Source of the DNA: Leguminivora glycinivorella
Taxonomy: Eukaryota > Arthropoda > Insecta > Lepidoptera > Tortricidae
Reading direction: 5' to 3'
Length of the DNA: 64,000 nt
Assembly (NCBI RefSeq): GCF_023078275.1
Contig: NC_062977.1
Coordinates: 17,530,585 to 17,594,584, forward strand
The translations under genes and the position numbers were made by a program. The notes beneath the pieces were generated by a model that saw nothing but the letters and a program-made list of their open reading frames with translations, ran no database searches and was not told the DNA's origin. Within the stretch, counting starts at the first letter, position 1; the number at the start of each line of letters is the position of its first letter. Shown in pieces: positions 45,494 to 58,029 of the stretch.

Positions 45494-46323
45494 ATAAGGT
45501 AAAATACCCCATAATGGACGGTGATGCCATTATGGACAAAAAAACACAAATCCTTAAAAATAAGTATCTAAAATACGTTTCTAAAAACTGACGGCTATGT
45601 ACCATAAACTAGAGTTGTAGAGCTGTTTAATTTTGAAGTTTCAATTAATTCGGTTATTTCTGAAGGATTTGGAGACAAGATAAAATTCACCAGTTTTCTG
45701 AAAAAAATATCAAGACGAATTCTTAGTAATGTTGCTAAGAGAGATGAGTTCATGTATAAAATAATAAAAAAATAACGCACGGTGTAATCTTGAATGCGTT
45801 TTACTTACTGCATTAAGCATGAGATAAGGTAATAAAACATACTAGTTTGTTGCTCCAAAGATATAAAGAAATGATGTTATTTTGCAAGTGTCCATTACTG
45901 GACCCGAAAAACTGCCTACCTCCTATGATGGACAAGGAACAATTTACAAAACCAAAATTAACAAGAAACAATCCTATGTTAAAATAACCCAAACTAATTG
46001 TATTTATGGTATATAAAATTGACTCATTGCGTATCAGTTGGCTTTAAAAGTAAAATTTTAAACTTATTTCACTGTCCATAATGGGGGATCCATTACTGGA
46101 GAACTGCCGTCCATAATTGGAGAAAAAACACCTAGTTTTAATTTGTTAACTATGAAGAAACCAATAGGAGTATCTATTCTGCAATACGCTTGAAATGTAG
46201 AAGAAGGATAGGACATTCAAGATTTAACACGCTTGGCGGTAGAATTTTTACATTTATCAGTGAAATATCAAAAACTGGCGAATTTTTTTCTTAAACTGTC
46301 CATGATTGGGTTCGTCACCTTAT
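45494..46323. mobile_element. MITE-like element with CATAAGGTAAAATACCCC end
   Basis: The left end ATAAGGTAAAATACCCCATA and the right end GGGTTCGTCACCTTATA are imperfect inverted repeats. The words CCATAATGG, CCATTACTGG and CCATAATTGG recur through the 830 bp. No coding frame; the 61-codon minus frame at 45595-45780 is unsupported. Confidence 0.6.
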
Positions 46324-46692
46324 ACAATACTTAACGTGCAACATATCAGCAAATATGTATTATTATTAAGAAAATAGATAACTAAATCTTCAAAATAACT
46401 AATTTTTTATCATCCACCAAGAATGAATAGACCTAACAATATCTAGTAACACAATCATTGCTTAAAAATAATTATTATAAGAATGGTCATGGCATTTCTA
46501 GATGCACCTAGGGGGTCACTCACAGATCACGTTCAGTTCAGGGTTATATTCTCTCAAAATTAATGCGGAACTCATCATCGCGTGCCATTTAGATGCATGA
46601 ACAGCTCAAGATGTGGTTTTTAAACAGTAGGTAATCAAGTAATAATCAACAGATAATATCATCATCATAAAAGGTACACATTCTTAATTAAA
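46324..46692. other. Non-coding; probable 3' UTR of the CW-PWWP gene at its right side
   Basis: No strong polyadenylation signal was located on the minus strand just beyond the stop at 46693. No other feature was seen. Confidence 0.3.
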
Positions 46693-49600
46693 TTAAAAGT
46701 CAAAGTCGTCACTGCTTGGAGTCTCAATGCGAATCTGGAAATCCTGAGTAATAACAGCTGAATCCGATTCGTCTCCCGGTGCGTAGGTTTTAGATGAATC
46801 TGAAAAAATATTTATTTAATTCAGTCGGTTACAGTCTATTTGTACTAAGGCCGGCAACAGACAGTCTTAAAATTCATAATCTAAAAAAAAGCAGCAAGCA
46901 ATCTTATGAAATCAGATCGAGTGCATGGATTTCCATACAATTTTGCAACCGTCCAATAATCTGAATAATTGCGAATAATCTGAATTTTAAGAATGTGTGT
47001 GGCAAGGCCCTCTAGTGTAGGGGCGCTTTACAATATAAAGATATTTCTAATGATCTGTTTTCTGTGATCAATAACTTATCGTTCATCAAAACACCAAAAT
47101 AATACCTACTCATGTTTCGCGTACTTGTTATGTAATGTTTATACCCTTGCTTTACGTGATTAAATTTAAAAACGTATGTTTCTTACCATTATCAAAGCCA
47201 TTAATCTGCGATCCCAAGTTTAATGTCGGTGTGCTGCCAATTTCAGTAGCCATCGAATCTGGTATCTTAAAGGATTGCTCTTGAGAATTAATCGTTGTTG
47301 CACTAGCAAAGCTGATATTAGTGGTATTTTTCACAACGTCCAGCCCTTTCTTAGGAGTTTTAAACTCGATTATCTTTTTAGGTTTCTTCTCAACTTCTTG
47401 TTCTGTTGAAGGTTTTCGTTTCCTATCTTCCTTGTTTGATTGGTCTTCGTTGTTTTCCTTAAGATTACCGTTTCTCCGATTTTCTTGAACTGTTAGTTCT
47501 AGAACAGTTTCTGTTACTGTTGTGTCACTATCGTTATTAGGATTACTATCTTGTTTAGCCTTTTTACTTCTAGGCGTTCCAATCAAAATCACATTCTTCT
47601 TCTTATTGATTTCTCTTAGAGCTTGAATAGATTCCTCATCTTCCGAGTCAGAACTAGCTTCAATAGGAAAGTCAACATTGAATTTCCGTTTCAACTTCTT
47701 CTGGAACATTGCCAACTCTGTTTTGGTAACTTTCTTCGGACTCATTATTGGTCCTTTGTATGTATTTATGAAACTAAATTTGGCTAAACGATCGGCCACT
47801 GGAAGCGTCTCTGCTTTATTCGCCTGATGGATAGACCGCTCTAGTCGCTTCTTGTATTGATTGTAGTTTGAAGAACGTCGAAACCTCTTTTTATTTTGGG
47901 TGTAAGGCTCCAAATTTTCAGGAGATATCCAGGCTCTCGTGGGACCTCTTTCATCGAAGAAGACAACGTTGTAATGTGTCTGAAATACAAATATAATTAA
48001 ATATAAAATTTCTGAACAGCGTATCCATATCTGATTGCAACTTCTATTGCACAATGGGATTCTTAAACTTTTCCAAGACATATATTATTAGCGGCAACTC
48101 ACACTCAGGCACTCCCTGTGGAGTGTGGATTAGGTCTAATAGACAGCAACACCGAGCGAGTTGCTTATCTTTTCGCTTTCTTTACGTCTAGGGTGCAACC
48201 GTACCGGTATATCGGAGAAGCCGTCAAGCCAGTAGAACTGCTCTGTATCAGGTTCATCGTCGACCATGGCGGGCCACCACGGCCAGCCGGGCAGCCGCGC
48301 CCACACCAGCGATCCGGCCGAGTACTCGCTGTGGATCAGGTCTTCTTCATCTGATATACGCAAAGGAGCTTCCGGAGCGGAGCAGTCTGCTAAAGCTTTG
48401 TCTGGAAGTTGTAAGTTTCAAATGAAACATAGTGCTGCTGCGTACATGTACCTACTTTTGCTGGTCGTGGCACTCATGGCACATGACTTTATTATATAAA
48501 TTTTTCATACATTTGAAATTTTCTAGTGGATATGAAATGCGTAAGTTAATAAATACTAAACAAATATAGGTGATAATTTTAAGAGGTTGAATTAATACTA
48601 AAAGTTGTATTGTAATTCTAATATGATAACGCTACCGAACGTAGAGTTGGTTATCCGAAGGGCTTGTCTTGGCTTTCATACGGGATCTAAAGATGCTTGC
48701 ATTTGCTGACAATGAAAAAACATAATAACTTTTTTAATAATAATTAGTGTGCAAACTGACTTACCTGGATTCATAGTGCAATACCACTTGCGCGGCAGCT
48801 GATGGGAGTCAACAACATGCGACAGATGGCGCCAGGAGTTACACGCGTCACATTGTACCTGTAGAAAAGGGTTTCTTTATTGAAGAAAATGTTGAGAAAA
48901 AGATAAATTTCAAATCATCAATAATACATTTACAATGGATAGAAACAATCACGATGGGAACAATATGAACTCAGTAAAAAAATAAAAATACAACAACCAA
49001 ATATTTAATTTGCTCTGAAAAAATCGTCTTGATGAATAAACTGTGACTTTATAATACAAGCACAGATATACCCTCACATTTCAGCTTGTATTAAAATTTT
49101 GGTACCTAGGCATTTTTATCTGGAGAAGAGGAAAAAAAAGGTATGTCTTACGTAATACATGGGTAAGCCCCTTATGATTTCGAAAACCGATTAAGATAAC
49201 TCTATTTTAGTTTTTTTAACCATACATACCCATAATCCGGGACCGCGTCGCTTCTGTAGCCACGCTAGACGCTGGCGGTGGGAGAGCCCTGGTGCAGGCT
49301 GACTCAGGGCCTCTCTGTAGGAGCTGTAATACAAACGAGTTGTACTCAACTATCAACCAAAATGTTTGGATATGATCGGTGTCGGTGATGCTAATGACTA
49401 ACATGGGGCAGTTGTCAAGTTTTATTTTAAATGGAACTTACTGAATGCCTCTTCTGAAATAGCTCCATAATTTCAAAATATCCCTAATCACTATCTACCA
49501 TACACCTTATAATTAGACCCAAAACTAAGTAGGAAAATTGTACTAGTTTTATTTTACTGGAAAAAATGATGACTAGATTGTCTACATTGGTATACTATTC

Positions 49601-50180
49601 GGTAGGTATATTTCCTACGGCTATGTATATTTCGAAAACTTCACTTTTGAAGTGGAAGCTTACAGACTTTTTAGTAACTGTTCGCTTAGTGCCTAGAAAG
49701 GTGCCTAGTTTAGGTAGATAGGTACGCTTAGTGCCTAGTTAGTATATTTTCTAACCTTATTGTGTACGTATACCTAGTTGTTTATCTAATCAATCATATT
49801 ATATGGGTATTACGGCATCGGCAAGGTTCAAATAATATGTATCGGTTTGTTACCTGCTAGTCTGTGAAAGCTCCTTTTCAGTCATCGTGTTATCTTGAAA
49901 CGTTGCATGCTTCTTTTTAGGTTTATTTGCTTCCTCTTTTGGACTCATCGTGCTACCGGTACTGCACTAAAATAAGAACAAGGAATTATAGTAGCGATGT
50001 GGGTATGATACGATTTTTATACCAAACGTGTGGTAGTTTTACACCATTCTAGTTGACAAGATTGACAGTGACAATTCCCACTATAGATAAGTAACACCGT
50101 GAATATTTTCTTACCACCGGTTGATGAGCTTCTTCAGTGGGTTCATGAGCATTTTCAATTGGCAATTCAGCGTTCTCCAT
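46693..50180 (-). CDS. CW-type zinc finger and PWWP domain protein (ZCWPW1-like)
   Basis: Coding exons in transcript order are 50180-50115, 49966-49854, 49323-49230, 48858-48765, 48401-48205, 47979-47187 and 46799-46693; phases close to 487 aa. The CW finger spans about 90-132 (LWVQCDACNSWRHL; Cys 94, 97, 118, 129; Trp 91, 100, 116). The PWWP domain begins at about 150 (SLVWARLPGW, then the canonical PWWP at 163-166) and runs through THYNVVFFDE. The C-terminal half is charged, with SDSEDEE and Lys-rich stretches. CW domains read H3K4 methylation and PWWP domains read H3K36 methylation. Vertebrate ZCWPW1 combines both and acts in meiotic recombination, so a nuclear chromatin-reader role is inferred. 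The ATG at 50180 (MENAELP) is chosen as the first Met; an upstream exon ending 50295 stays open in frame but has no ATG. Confidence 0.85.
46853..47012. mobile_element. Diverged relative of the GGCTTCCCACAGACAG MITE
   Basis: Lies in the last intron of the CW-PWWP gene. CAACAGACAGTCTTAAAATT near 46857 and a right part GAATTTTAAGAATGTGTGTG show the family relation to 31548-31711 and 32339-32501. The arms are decayed. Confidence 0.6.
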
Positions 50181-50294
50181 TTCGTGTTGAAATGTATTCA
50201 GTCTTTGTTCAATTAACTGAGGCAAAATAACAAAGATAAGATATTTTTATATTATATGGTAATGTTTTATTAAAGTTCTCCTAATTCAATTTAC

Positions 50295-50371
50295 CTGAGC
50301 TGGAAGATTTTTCTTCGATCGAAGAATGTGAATGTGAATTTCCCGCCAACTTTTTGTCCGGATGGATACCT
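50295..50371 (-). promoter_or_regulatory. Leader exon of CW-PWWP gene with E2F-like site
   Basis: An exon-like block ends at CAGCTCAG|GTAAATTG (last base 50295). It contains TTGGCGGGAAA on the minus strand (TTTCCCGCC at 50339-50347 on plus), a full match to the E2F consensus. Either it is a coding exon preceded by TTTACTAG, or it is the 5' UTR at the transcription start. The E2F-like word favours the second. Confidence 0.45.
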
Positions 50372-51130
50372 AGTAAAAAAAAAACTTTATGAAGTCTATG
50401 GTTTAAGTCTAGATTTTTTTTATACTAAAACACACCTAAGTTGTCAGTATAAAAGAGGGGAAATTTATATTATAATGGTGTAAACTTCAGTCTAAAATGA
50501 ATGTTTGCCTGAGTTATGACGAAAAACACTTTTTTTCCAATTGATTGTATCCTAAGTATGTTTAGCCAGGCATTTTAATATTATAATTCAATTTAACATT
50601 AATTGCTCGTGTGTACGCACTATTACCAACCGAATGCCAACACAACAAAACCAAAACAAAAACTTTTCTTCTAGAAAGTAGTCAATTGTATTACTTTTTA
50701 AATTTGAAAGAACATGTGTCAATAAAATATACTAATATTAGAAATAAATAAGTTTTTTTATAAAAAAGAAATCTAGAGCTAGTTTTGCGGGACTTTAAAA
50801 ATAATAAAATTATTAAGGAAGTGCGCAATCATACTACGCGTACTCCTAAATTTATGTAGTCGCCATATTAGCGGCACGCGGTGAACCAGTTTCTTATAAT
50901 ATTTTCGTCGGTATCGACGAAAGGGAGTAGAATCTACTCCCTTTTTTGTGTAAAAAGCTTTGCAACAACCCATTACCGCTAGGTAAAGTGTATTTCTACA
51001 AAGGATTATTTTTTTCCTTGTGTCGGATTATAAACATGGCTTTCTAAAATGTCGCCCTTTTACGTAAAATCGTCATCTCCTCGGGGAGCATCCCGCTCAG
51101 CTGTTTTTGTGGATGTTGGAAGAATCCAAA
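50372..51130. promoter_or_regulatory. Head-to-head spacer between CW-PWWP gene and RNF10
   Basis: About 700 bp separate the two divergent genes, so it probably holds both promoters. It contains a perfect 25-base palindrome: arms AAAGGGAGTAGA and TCTACTCCCTTT around one A, near 50921-50945. No TATA element was assigned. Confidence 0.5.
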
Positions 51131-51195
51131 ATGGACAAGAAATCTATCAATCGCTCATCTCAGCTACAATCGAGGGCTTCGGCCGTAGATGGTAA
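51049..51195 (+). other. Overlapping upstream ORF (48 codons) across the RNF10 start
   Basis: An ATG at 51049 (context AAAATGT) opens a 48-codon frame, MSPFYVKSSSPRGAS onward. It runs over the RNF10 ATG at 51131 in another frame and stops at 51193-51195, still inside exon 1. A shorter uORF ATGGCTTTCTAA lies at 51036. If the transcript starts upstream of these they would reduce RNF10 initiation. Transcription start is unknown. Confidence 0.5.
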
Positions 51196-54100
51196 AAAGA
51201 GTACGGGTGAGTACAAAAGATGAAGGTCACACAGGTTCTCATACGATGACATTTTGTTATGCTTTCTTTATGTCATGTTGTGTTAGGTGACTTGATTATT
51301 TATTTTGTTTGATCTCAGAATTGACGCATAAACCTTGGCTAAGAAACAACAAGAAACGCGAAGGTCCTGGAAGCGCTCCTAAAAATGAGCCGAATCGGAA
51401 GAATGTACCAGTGCAGAGGGGTCGGGGTCAAATTGACCGGAGACCTCGGGCTCGAGGGTCCCCCAACTACGCTATGGGTGGAGCGGAGATCGCCAGGTGA
51501 ACTTTCATATTATTTATTGCATTTTTCAAATACATAGCTACATTTGGAAATTCTTTGTGTCTGATAATGGCATCTGTTTATTGCTTTGTCGTCGAATTTT
51601 AATTACATATTATGTGACGTTATTAATCAAGAAGAATTTGGTGAAATTAACATTTTAAATTGCTTAAAATAACATTTTAAATTTAAGTTAATACATTTTT
51701 CACCAGATCTTGAGACTTTACCATACTTCACAAAGTAGCATCTGACAAATACATATATGATTTTGACATAATCTCATATTGTATGTTATCATTTGCATAT
51801 ACAGGTTAGGAGAAGATGAGGACCCTGAAATAGGGTCTGTGTATGCACCTGGAAGCAAGAAGCAAAACTGGAACCATTTGCTGAACTTCATGTATACTCC
51901 CCGTGGGGGTACAGACAGGAGAGATCCTGCACCGCGTCGTCCGGGAGTCCAGAGAACTGCTCATCCTCGGCATAGTCATGATCTCTACCTGCGTGCTTAG
52001 TAAGTTAAATATATTTTTTTATATTTCTAAGCTCAAAATGGATGTATCTCTTTTTTTTTTTGCTTTATTAGCCATTTCCACATTATTTGAGTGTTAGCTT
52101 TTCTCATCATTCTTGGTTAGGTGTTCTGGGTCACATCTTAAATAAAAATTGACTGCTGAGCTGAAAATACCATTTCAAACTCCACCCTCCTATTATTTCT
52201 ATTCCTCCTATCAATTTTGATCATTGGAAAAACTCTTATTTCATCTTTATGGTAAGAGACAATGTGGTATCCTTTACTTGAGAATGTCACATTTTTTGTA
52301 GTTGCCAGTTTGTGGTGAAAGAGGATGGTGACTACAGGGCTAACATACTGGATCCTGATGTGCCTATCAAGTGGGAGCAAATTGAAGAAATTGTAAGCAT
52401 CTTTATCTCTTTTAATTGTCCTGTATTCATTATTTAAATTTTTAAAATTTTGGTTTATTGCTGACCACCGTAAATGGATTTTCGATTTTCGCATATTCAT
52501 TTTATCAGTCTATCGAAATTTTAGTTAAGTAACTTGCTTCATGTGATGAACTCATGATGTTTTATTATTAGCTCTACCTTGGTGGAAAATTTGTAGGGTG
52601 AATTAAGAAATAAAAGGAAAAATTGACAAAAAGTTGACATAGAAAAACCATTTTTATTATTTCTTTAACAGGTGGTCAGAAGCACCGGGAGCACTGAGTG
52701 CCCCATCTGCCTCGGAGCTCCTGTAGCAGGCCGCACCGGCCTCTGTGGTCATGTCTACTGCTGGCCGTGCGTCATGCACTATGCTGAGACTCACGAGAAA
52801 CAACCTCCTCCATGCCCAGTCTGTCATGCTCCTCTGCAGGTCAAAGATATGAAGCCAACAAGGGTGGTGCAATGGGAATCACCTGCAGAGGAGGTAAGGC
52901 TGTCAACATATCCATGCTTGGTTTACAGATTAGCTCATGGGTAAATATCAAATAAGGGCAAAGAGCTTGAAGATGAATTTGTCTGCCTCATTATTATGTT
53001 GTTGTTGTTACTTGGTGCAGTTGGTTAATTATTTTCTAACGATTGTAGAAGTTACTAATAACTTAAGGTTGAACTATATGTAGTCATGAACATGAATTTA
53101 AAATGTAAAATGAATTAAGTAAAATGTATTTGTGGATATTTTTTCTCTTTACAATATACAATGAATTTACATCAGTAATATCTTCATCCATCAAAACTAC
53201 TTTCACCCAAGACCGACACTTAACTTTTCTAATGACACGACACGACACCGCTGACAGGGTATAAAATGTATTAATGTTTCATCCAGATAAGCATGCGTTT
53301 GGTGCGGCGCTTGCGCGGCTCTACTGTTGTGGAAGTGGCGCCACCACGGGGACAGGCGCGGGACACGGCGGAGGCGGTGCTGCCGCTTGACTGTATCAAT
53401 GATGCACCATACGCCAAGTTCTTCGCTGCTAATAAACAACAGGTAAACTTTTCATTCTTGTCATATTGACACCATTGTACTAATTATGGCGAGAATTTTA
53501 TTGTAATTTGTTTATTGAAGATCATTATTACATCCAATTGACAGTAATGATGTATGTTATATCTTGCTGTCAATTTTTACAAAGGCTACAAAGCTTAGAC
53601 TTAGTTTGAATTAGTCAGTGCTTCAATCAATTTTACATTGAGATATTGACAAACTTGAAAGTAGACTATTTACATCAGAACCATCAGATCCCTTTCTTAG
53701 ACATAATGATCAAAAGTCATAATGTAATGATTGCCAGATGATCATTCTGAAACAGTTAACTTTTCAGGGTTTTTGTTAATGTCTATGGATTGGTCAGATT
53801 AGATTAGGTTTGTTTTATGGCAATCCTGAAAAGATACGCGTTTCTGAGAAAAATCAAATTATTACTAAAGAAAACGTGGACAAACGATACATTATGACTT
53901 TAGAGTTTATGGGAACCAATGACTATGTAACTTTACCAGATTTTCTAAATAAAATATTAATTTTAGGTACATGACATTGTGAAGAGAGAAAGGAAAGAAA
54001 TTGAAAACCAAATATTAGCAGAGATAGATACAACTGAAATTGTTTTCATGGAACAAGCATTAGAGATGCTCAGGGTGAAAGAGGAGTCAATTAATTTACA

Positions 54101-57002
54101 ATGTGATGTCACTAAGATTAAAGAAGAGGTCTTAGATGAAGCTCCAACGGTATACGAAAAGCAGGAAGTTAATCAAAACAGGGTCGATTGGTTTGATGTG
54201 AATGAAGAGGGTGCTGCCTGTATAGATATTGTGCAAGAACAAATGCAGAATTTAGAAGTGACTGATAATGGGTCCGGATTAAATCCGGAGGCACCTGAGT
54301 TCAATATAGATAATGTAAATGAAAATCAACCTGAGGAGTTTCCATTGATTGATGAAGCTGATACTGAAGAGTCCAAAGATAACTGTTTAACTGATGCTGA
54401 CAAGCAGAATCAAGCAAAGTACTTCTACTTTTATCAAGGTAAACAAACTTGTATAGAATGTTGAATTGAATGCTTAGCAAATAATTTATGTGCAAAAGTA
54501 CTTGTGGGTGTGATCAGAGGTCATTTGAGGAATGCAAATGACTAGCTAGTTTTTTTATTATTGTTTTTAGGCTCGGTAGAATTTGGTTAATGATATTTGG
54601 TTTATTATTCAAAGAAATATATTCTGTAGTCTCTGGGCGAGCTCCTTCATCGGCCACGTCTTCACCTTGGTTAGTCTGGCCATGATTAAGCCGCTTTATA
54701 ATAACAAAAATTGAAAATCAGCACTGATATAAATTATTATAAATAATAACAACAGCTGTGGAAAATAAAGCAATGTACAACTGAAAGTGAAACTATTTAA
54801 TTTCTGTCAATCCTATTATTTAAAAAAAAACTACTTCATGGGCTGCCAAAATTTTTAATGATACTTATAGGTTTTTTTTAAATTGATAGCTGCCGACGGC
54901 CAACAAGTGTTCCTGAACAGCCTTAACGTGCGGATGCTAAACGCATCATGGGGTGCACTAGCGGCCGCTCCAATAACCATCGTCGGTCGCGTGCTGCATC
55001 GCGAAACATTGTCACTTGTTGAACAGGTAACACAGGAAAAAATTGAAATAAATTGGGATTAAATAGTAGAGTAGACAAATCATAATGCGATATTATCGTA
55101 TGAAGGTAACACTCGGTAATAAAGTTTGTCGTTTCTTTTAGACCAGAAAACACATGCCCTACGCCGCTCACTTGCCGCTGAATTGCTCCTTTGATATAGT
55201 GGAAATAGACCTCAATCCACCTTACGTCACCGAGGCGGCGATTAAAAACTTTTCAGGTACGTTTTATTCTTTCATGTTATTTTTAATAAAATTAAAATAA
55301 TGAAAACTTGATGTTACATAAAAGAGAGGAAGTCTACGTCCACATGACTGCCTTTAGGTACTCCGGAAAAGGTAGAAATACAACTGGGCTATTGACGTCT
55401 AATGTTACAGAGGAGCTCGACCGTCGCGCCCGTCAGCGCTCGCGTTTGGCGCGCTCGGAGCGGCGCCGCGAGCGCGCCTGGCGCCGCGCCGCCGAGGGCC
55501 CGCCGCGGCCGGACGTGTGGTCGGAGCTGCAGTTCCCGCCGCCGCTCAGCAGCCCGCCCGCCGCCGATCCGATCTTGGTGCCGCCCGACCCCGCGCCGTC
55601 ACCGACCGATGCGCCCTCCTCCTCGGGTTTATCTTTTGCTAAGGTAACAAGTACCTTTTTATTGTCGATACTTTCACACCTATAGATAAAATAACACTAC
55701 ATTTAGAACTGAAATCGACAGCCCGACCTGAGTATTGTAAATCGACAGTTATTGATAATATTGCAAATGTGGGACAGTAAACATGTTATCTAATATCCTT
55801 TATCGTATTAATTATAATCGTCCACCCGCCCCCGCAACGGTATAACGATCTATGATTATACGGAGCTATCGGCGACATTGGAGGAGTAACAGAGTAATGA
55901 TAAAAATAATAGTATTTTATGCAACAGGCGTTTAAAGGAGGTCAAAAAAGTCGAGTGGCGTGGGTAACAATTTGAGGCGAAGCCGAAAATTGTTATTAAG
56001 ACGCCACGAGTATTTTTTGACTCAGTTAAACACCGTTGCATACAATACTTTTTCTACGACCATGCACATACTTTTGAATAGTTTTCTAGAATAACTTTCG
56101 TGAAATTCGCACTGTTTCCTACAAGTATTTTGACTTGTCCTCTGCAATGTTTCTGCACTCACCCTGTCGCTCGCACTCCCCCGCGCCGCCGCCCGCCCCC
56201 GGCCGGCGCCCCGCGGCCCGCTATATCCCTTAACGGCTACCTAACAATGCTGTAAGAGCTATATCGTATGCGTGGGTACGCGGGGCGCCGGCCGGGGGCG
56301 GGCATCTTTTATGTAGGGTTTTAACGATCTATGCACGACACGGTAAATGACGAATAACAACACGGGAGTAGAAAAAGGAGATTAACAAAACTGGGCATCC
56401 TCTGTTAAATCACCATCCTATTTACTTGTGAATGTTTAACATTAAAATAAACATTCTGTAAACTGTTTTAATTATGTATAATTACATTTACTGAGTGTGG
56501 GTTTGATCCCACTCCGATCTCTTGATGATGAATCACCGACATCACCGTGTATAATTGTAATACTCAACTAAATTTACATAGATTACGGCATGTTTATTTA
56601 TATCATAACTATTTAGTTTCATCACACCTAAATAAATAGTATACCTGCATTTAGTTACATCAACTCACTAAAGCAACACCTAAAGTATCTGAACATGCTG
56701 AACACGCTTTGCGCGTGTAGATTTTACTGAACGCACCTGTACAAATTGAAACATCACTGTATTCTCTCCGTTGTATTTTTCAGATGGCAGGCACCTCCGG
56801 TACCTGGCGAGTGCGACGCGTGTCCACTCCACCGCCGGCGCCGGCTCCAGAAGAGGAAGGCTCAGCGCCCCGCGCTCTGGTGCTTAGCGACGCCATCGAA
56901 GCCGCACTCATGTCCAACGTCTCGGCTCCGTTCTCCGGGAAGAAAAACAAGAAGTCTAAGCATAAAGTTTTGTTCGCCACCGGTATACACCGCGCCGCAT
57001 AG
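51131..57002 (+). CDS. RNF10: RING finger protein 10 (eleven coding exons)
   Basis: Exons: 51131-51206, 51319-51496, 51805-51999, 52302-52392, 52672-52893, 53287-53442, 53967-54438, 54890-55026, 55142-55256, 55411-55643 and 56784-57002. All are GT-AG and phases close to 697 aa (human about 811). Family blocks include NWNHLLNF, CQFVV(K)EDGDY and the RING finger CPIC...CGHVYC..C...CPVC (Cys 190, 193, 205; His 207; Cys 210, 213, 228, 231). Also present are YFYFYQ followed by ADGQQVFLNSLNVR, an Arg-rich helix RRARQRSRLARSERRRERAW and the C-terminal VLSDAIEAALM and KVLFATG. RNF10 is an E3-ligase-type protein, linked in vertebrates to ribosomal-protein ubiquitylation at stalled initiation and to Schwann-cell differentiation. 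Exon 10 is strikingly GC-rich compared with its neighbours. Confidence 0.95.
55911..56375. repeat. Palindrome-rich repeat in RNF10 intron 10, copy 2
   Basis: AGTATTTTATGCAACAGGCG at 55911 is answered by CCGTTGCATACAATACT ending 56049. A perfect 25-bp GC-rich inverted repeat follows, starting GCCCGCCCCCGGCCGGCGCC (about 56191) and mirrored by GGCGCCGGCCGGGGGCGGGC (about 56284), then CTATGCACGACACGG. Same design as 40756-41175. Confidence 0.75.
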
Positions 57003-57160
57003 ATTATTATTCACTTATAAATGACATGCTTAAATATAGGTATCTATAAAAATATTAAAAAAATAGAACAATTGTATTTGCCGTTTGTTGGAAACCTTCA
57101 CTTGTGAGCATTTTCCGCTTTTTCTTTTCCAAGTAAACGTTTAATTTTTGCTTCAAAATG

Positions 57161-57166
57161 AATAAA
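57161..57166 (+). terminator. RNF10 polyadenylation signal
   Basis: AATAAA 159 bases after the RNF10 stop codon. Confidence 0.55.
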
Positions 57167-57599
57167 GATTCTTTAGTAACAGTTAATGTAATACTTATTT
57201 AGTTAGATCGGTAATAAATTGTGTTATACTGTTTGCGATTTTTTTTTATTGTTTAGCTCGCTAAAGCGACAAGAACTAAGGCTTATGCAACAAATTAACT
57301 TAAAGTTAACAAATCTTTCCTGTTCCCTGTCGAATTAGTGAACTGGAATTTTAACAAAGTTATGTAGTGTATGTTTACATTATATTTGTACTTTTATTCA
57401 AAAAACGTACATGTACCGTGACGTCTATTGAAATAAAAAAATGACAGGATTTTTTGTTTTATTTTAATAATAGGTACCCGAAAACCTGATTCAGCTTATC
57501 ACACAGATTGGAATAGTTTCATTTCTCTATCTATGAGATATTTGTGTTAGAGAAAGACGTGAAAATTATTCCATGTACGTAACGATTACGGCCTGGGCA
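57167..57599. other. No gene seen downstream of RNF10
   Basis: AT-rich sequence; nothing supported. Confidence 0.3.
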
Positions 57600-57835
57600 C
57601 ACCTCGGACACTGGCGATCAAATATATGAAAGAGGCGCGTTCCTAGCACACAGTCTAAGCTCGTGTAGGTGAACGCGTACTACGCTTGTATGAGTGGGAT
57701 ATGACAGGTCAACTGGTCGCGTTTTTAACAGGCGGTAACTGTGAGGTAACCGAGAGGGGGTGGGCGGCACTTTCAGCGGGGAGAAGGAGTGGCCATACTG
57801 TACGATAGTACTCTTTATTATACTGTGGCCTGGGT
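57600..57835. repeat. Dispersed repeat ending TTTATTATACTGTGGC
   Basis: GGCGGTAACTGTGAGGTAAC and GGGTGGGCGGCACTTTCAGC near 57735-57780 look like a non-coding dispersed element. No second copy is in the window, so the call rests on its unusual GC-rich character and its position in a repeat cluster. Confidence 0.35.
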
Positions 57836-57953
57836 ACGTAGCCGAATGGCACAAACGCTCACGAAACGAAACGCTCGTAGATCGCTCGTAGTTGCTCTTG
57901 CGTATTGGCGCGATAGAGCCAGACTACCTTTCGCGTTGCAAAAATGCCATCCG
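57836..57953. mobile_element. MITE with TACGTAGCCGAATGGCACAA end
   Basis: The left end TACGTAGCCGAATGGCA is answered by TGCCATCCGGCTACGG at the right. The interior GCTCTTGCGTATTGGCGCGA is shared with 27285-27425. Confidence 0.65.
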
Positions 57954-58029
57954 GCTACGGCACCTGTTCTACCAAAATCGATGCCGTAGTGATTCAATGC
58001 TCTTTGGAATGGACTGAATTCGTGCCCTT

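Noticed and set aside
52138..52500. 120-codon minus-strand frame in RNF10
   Set aside because: It spans an RNF10 exon and its introns on the opposite strand; no domain was seen.
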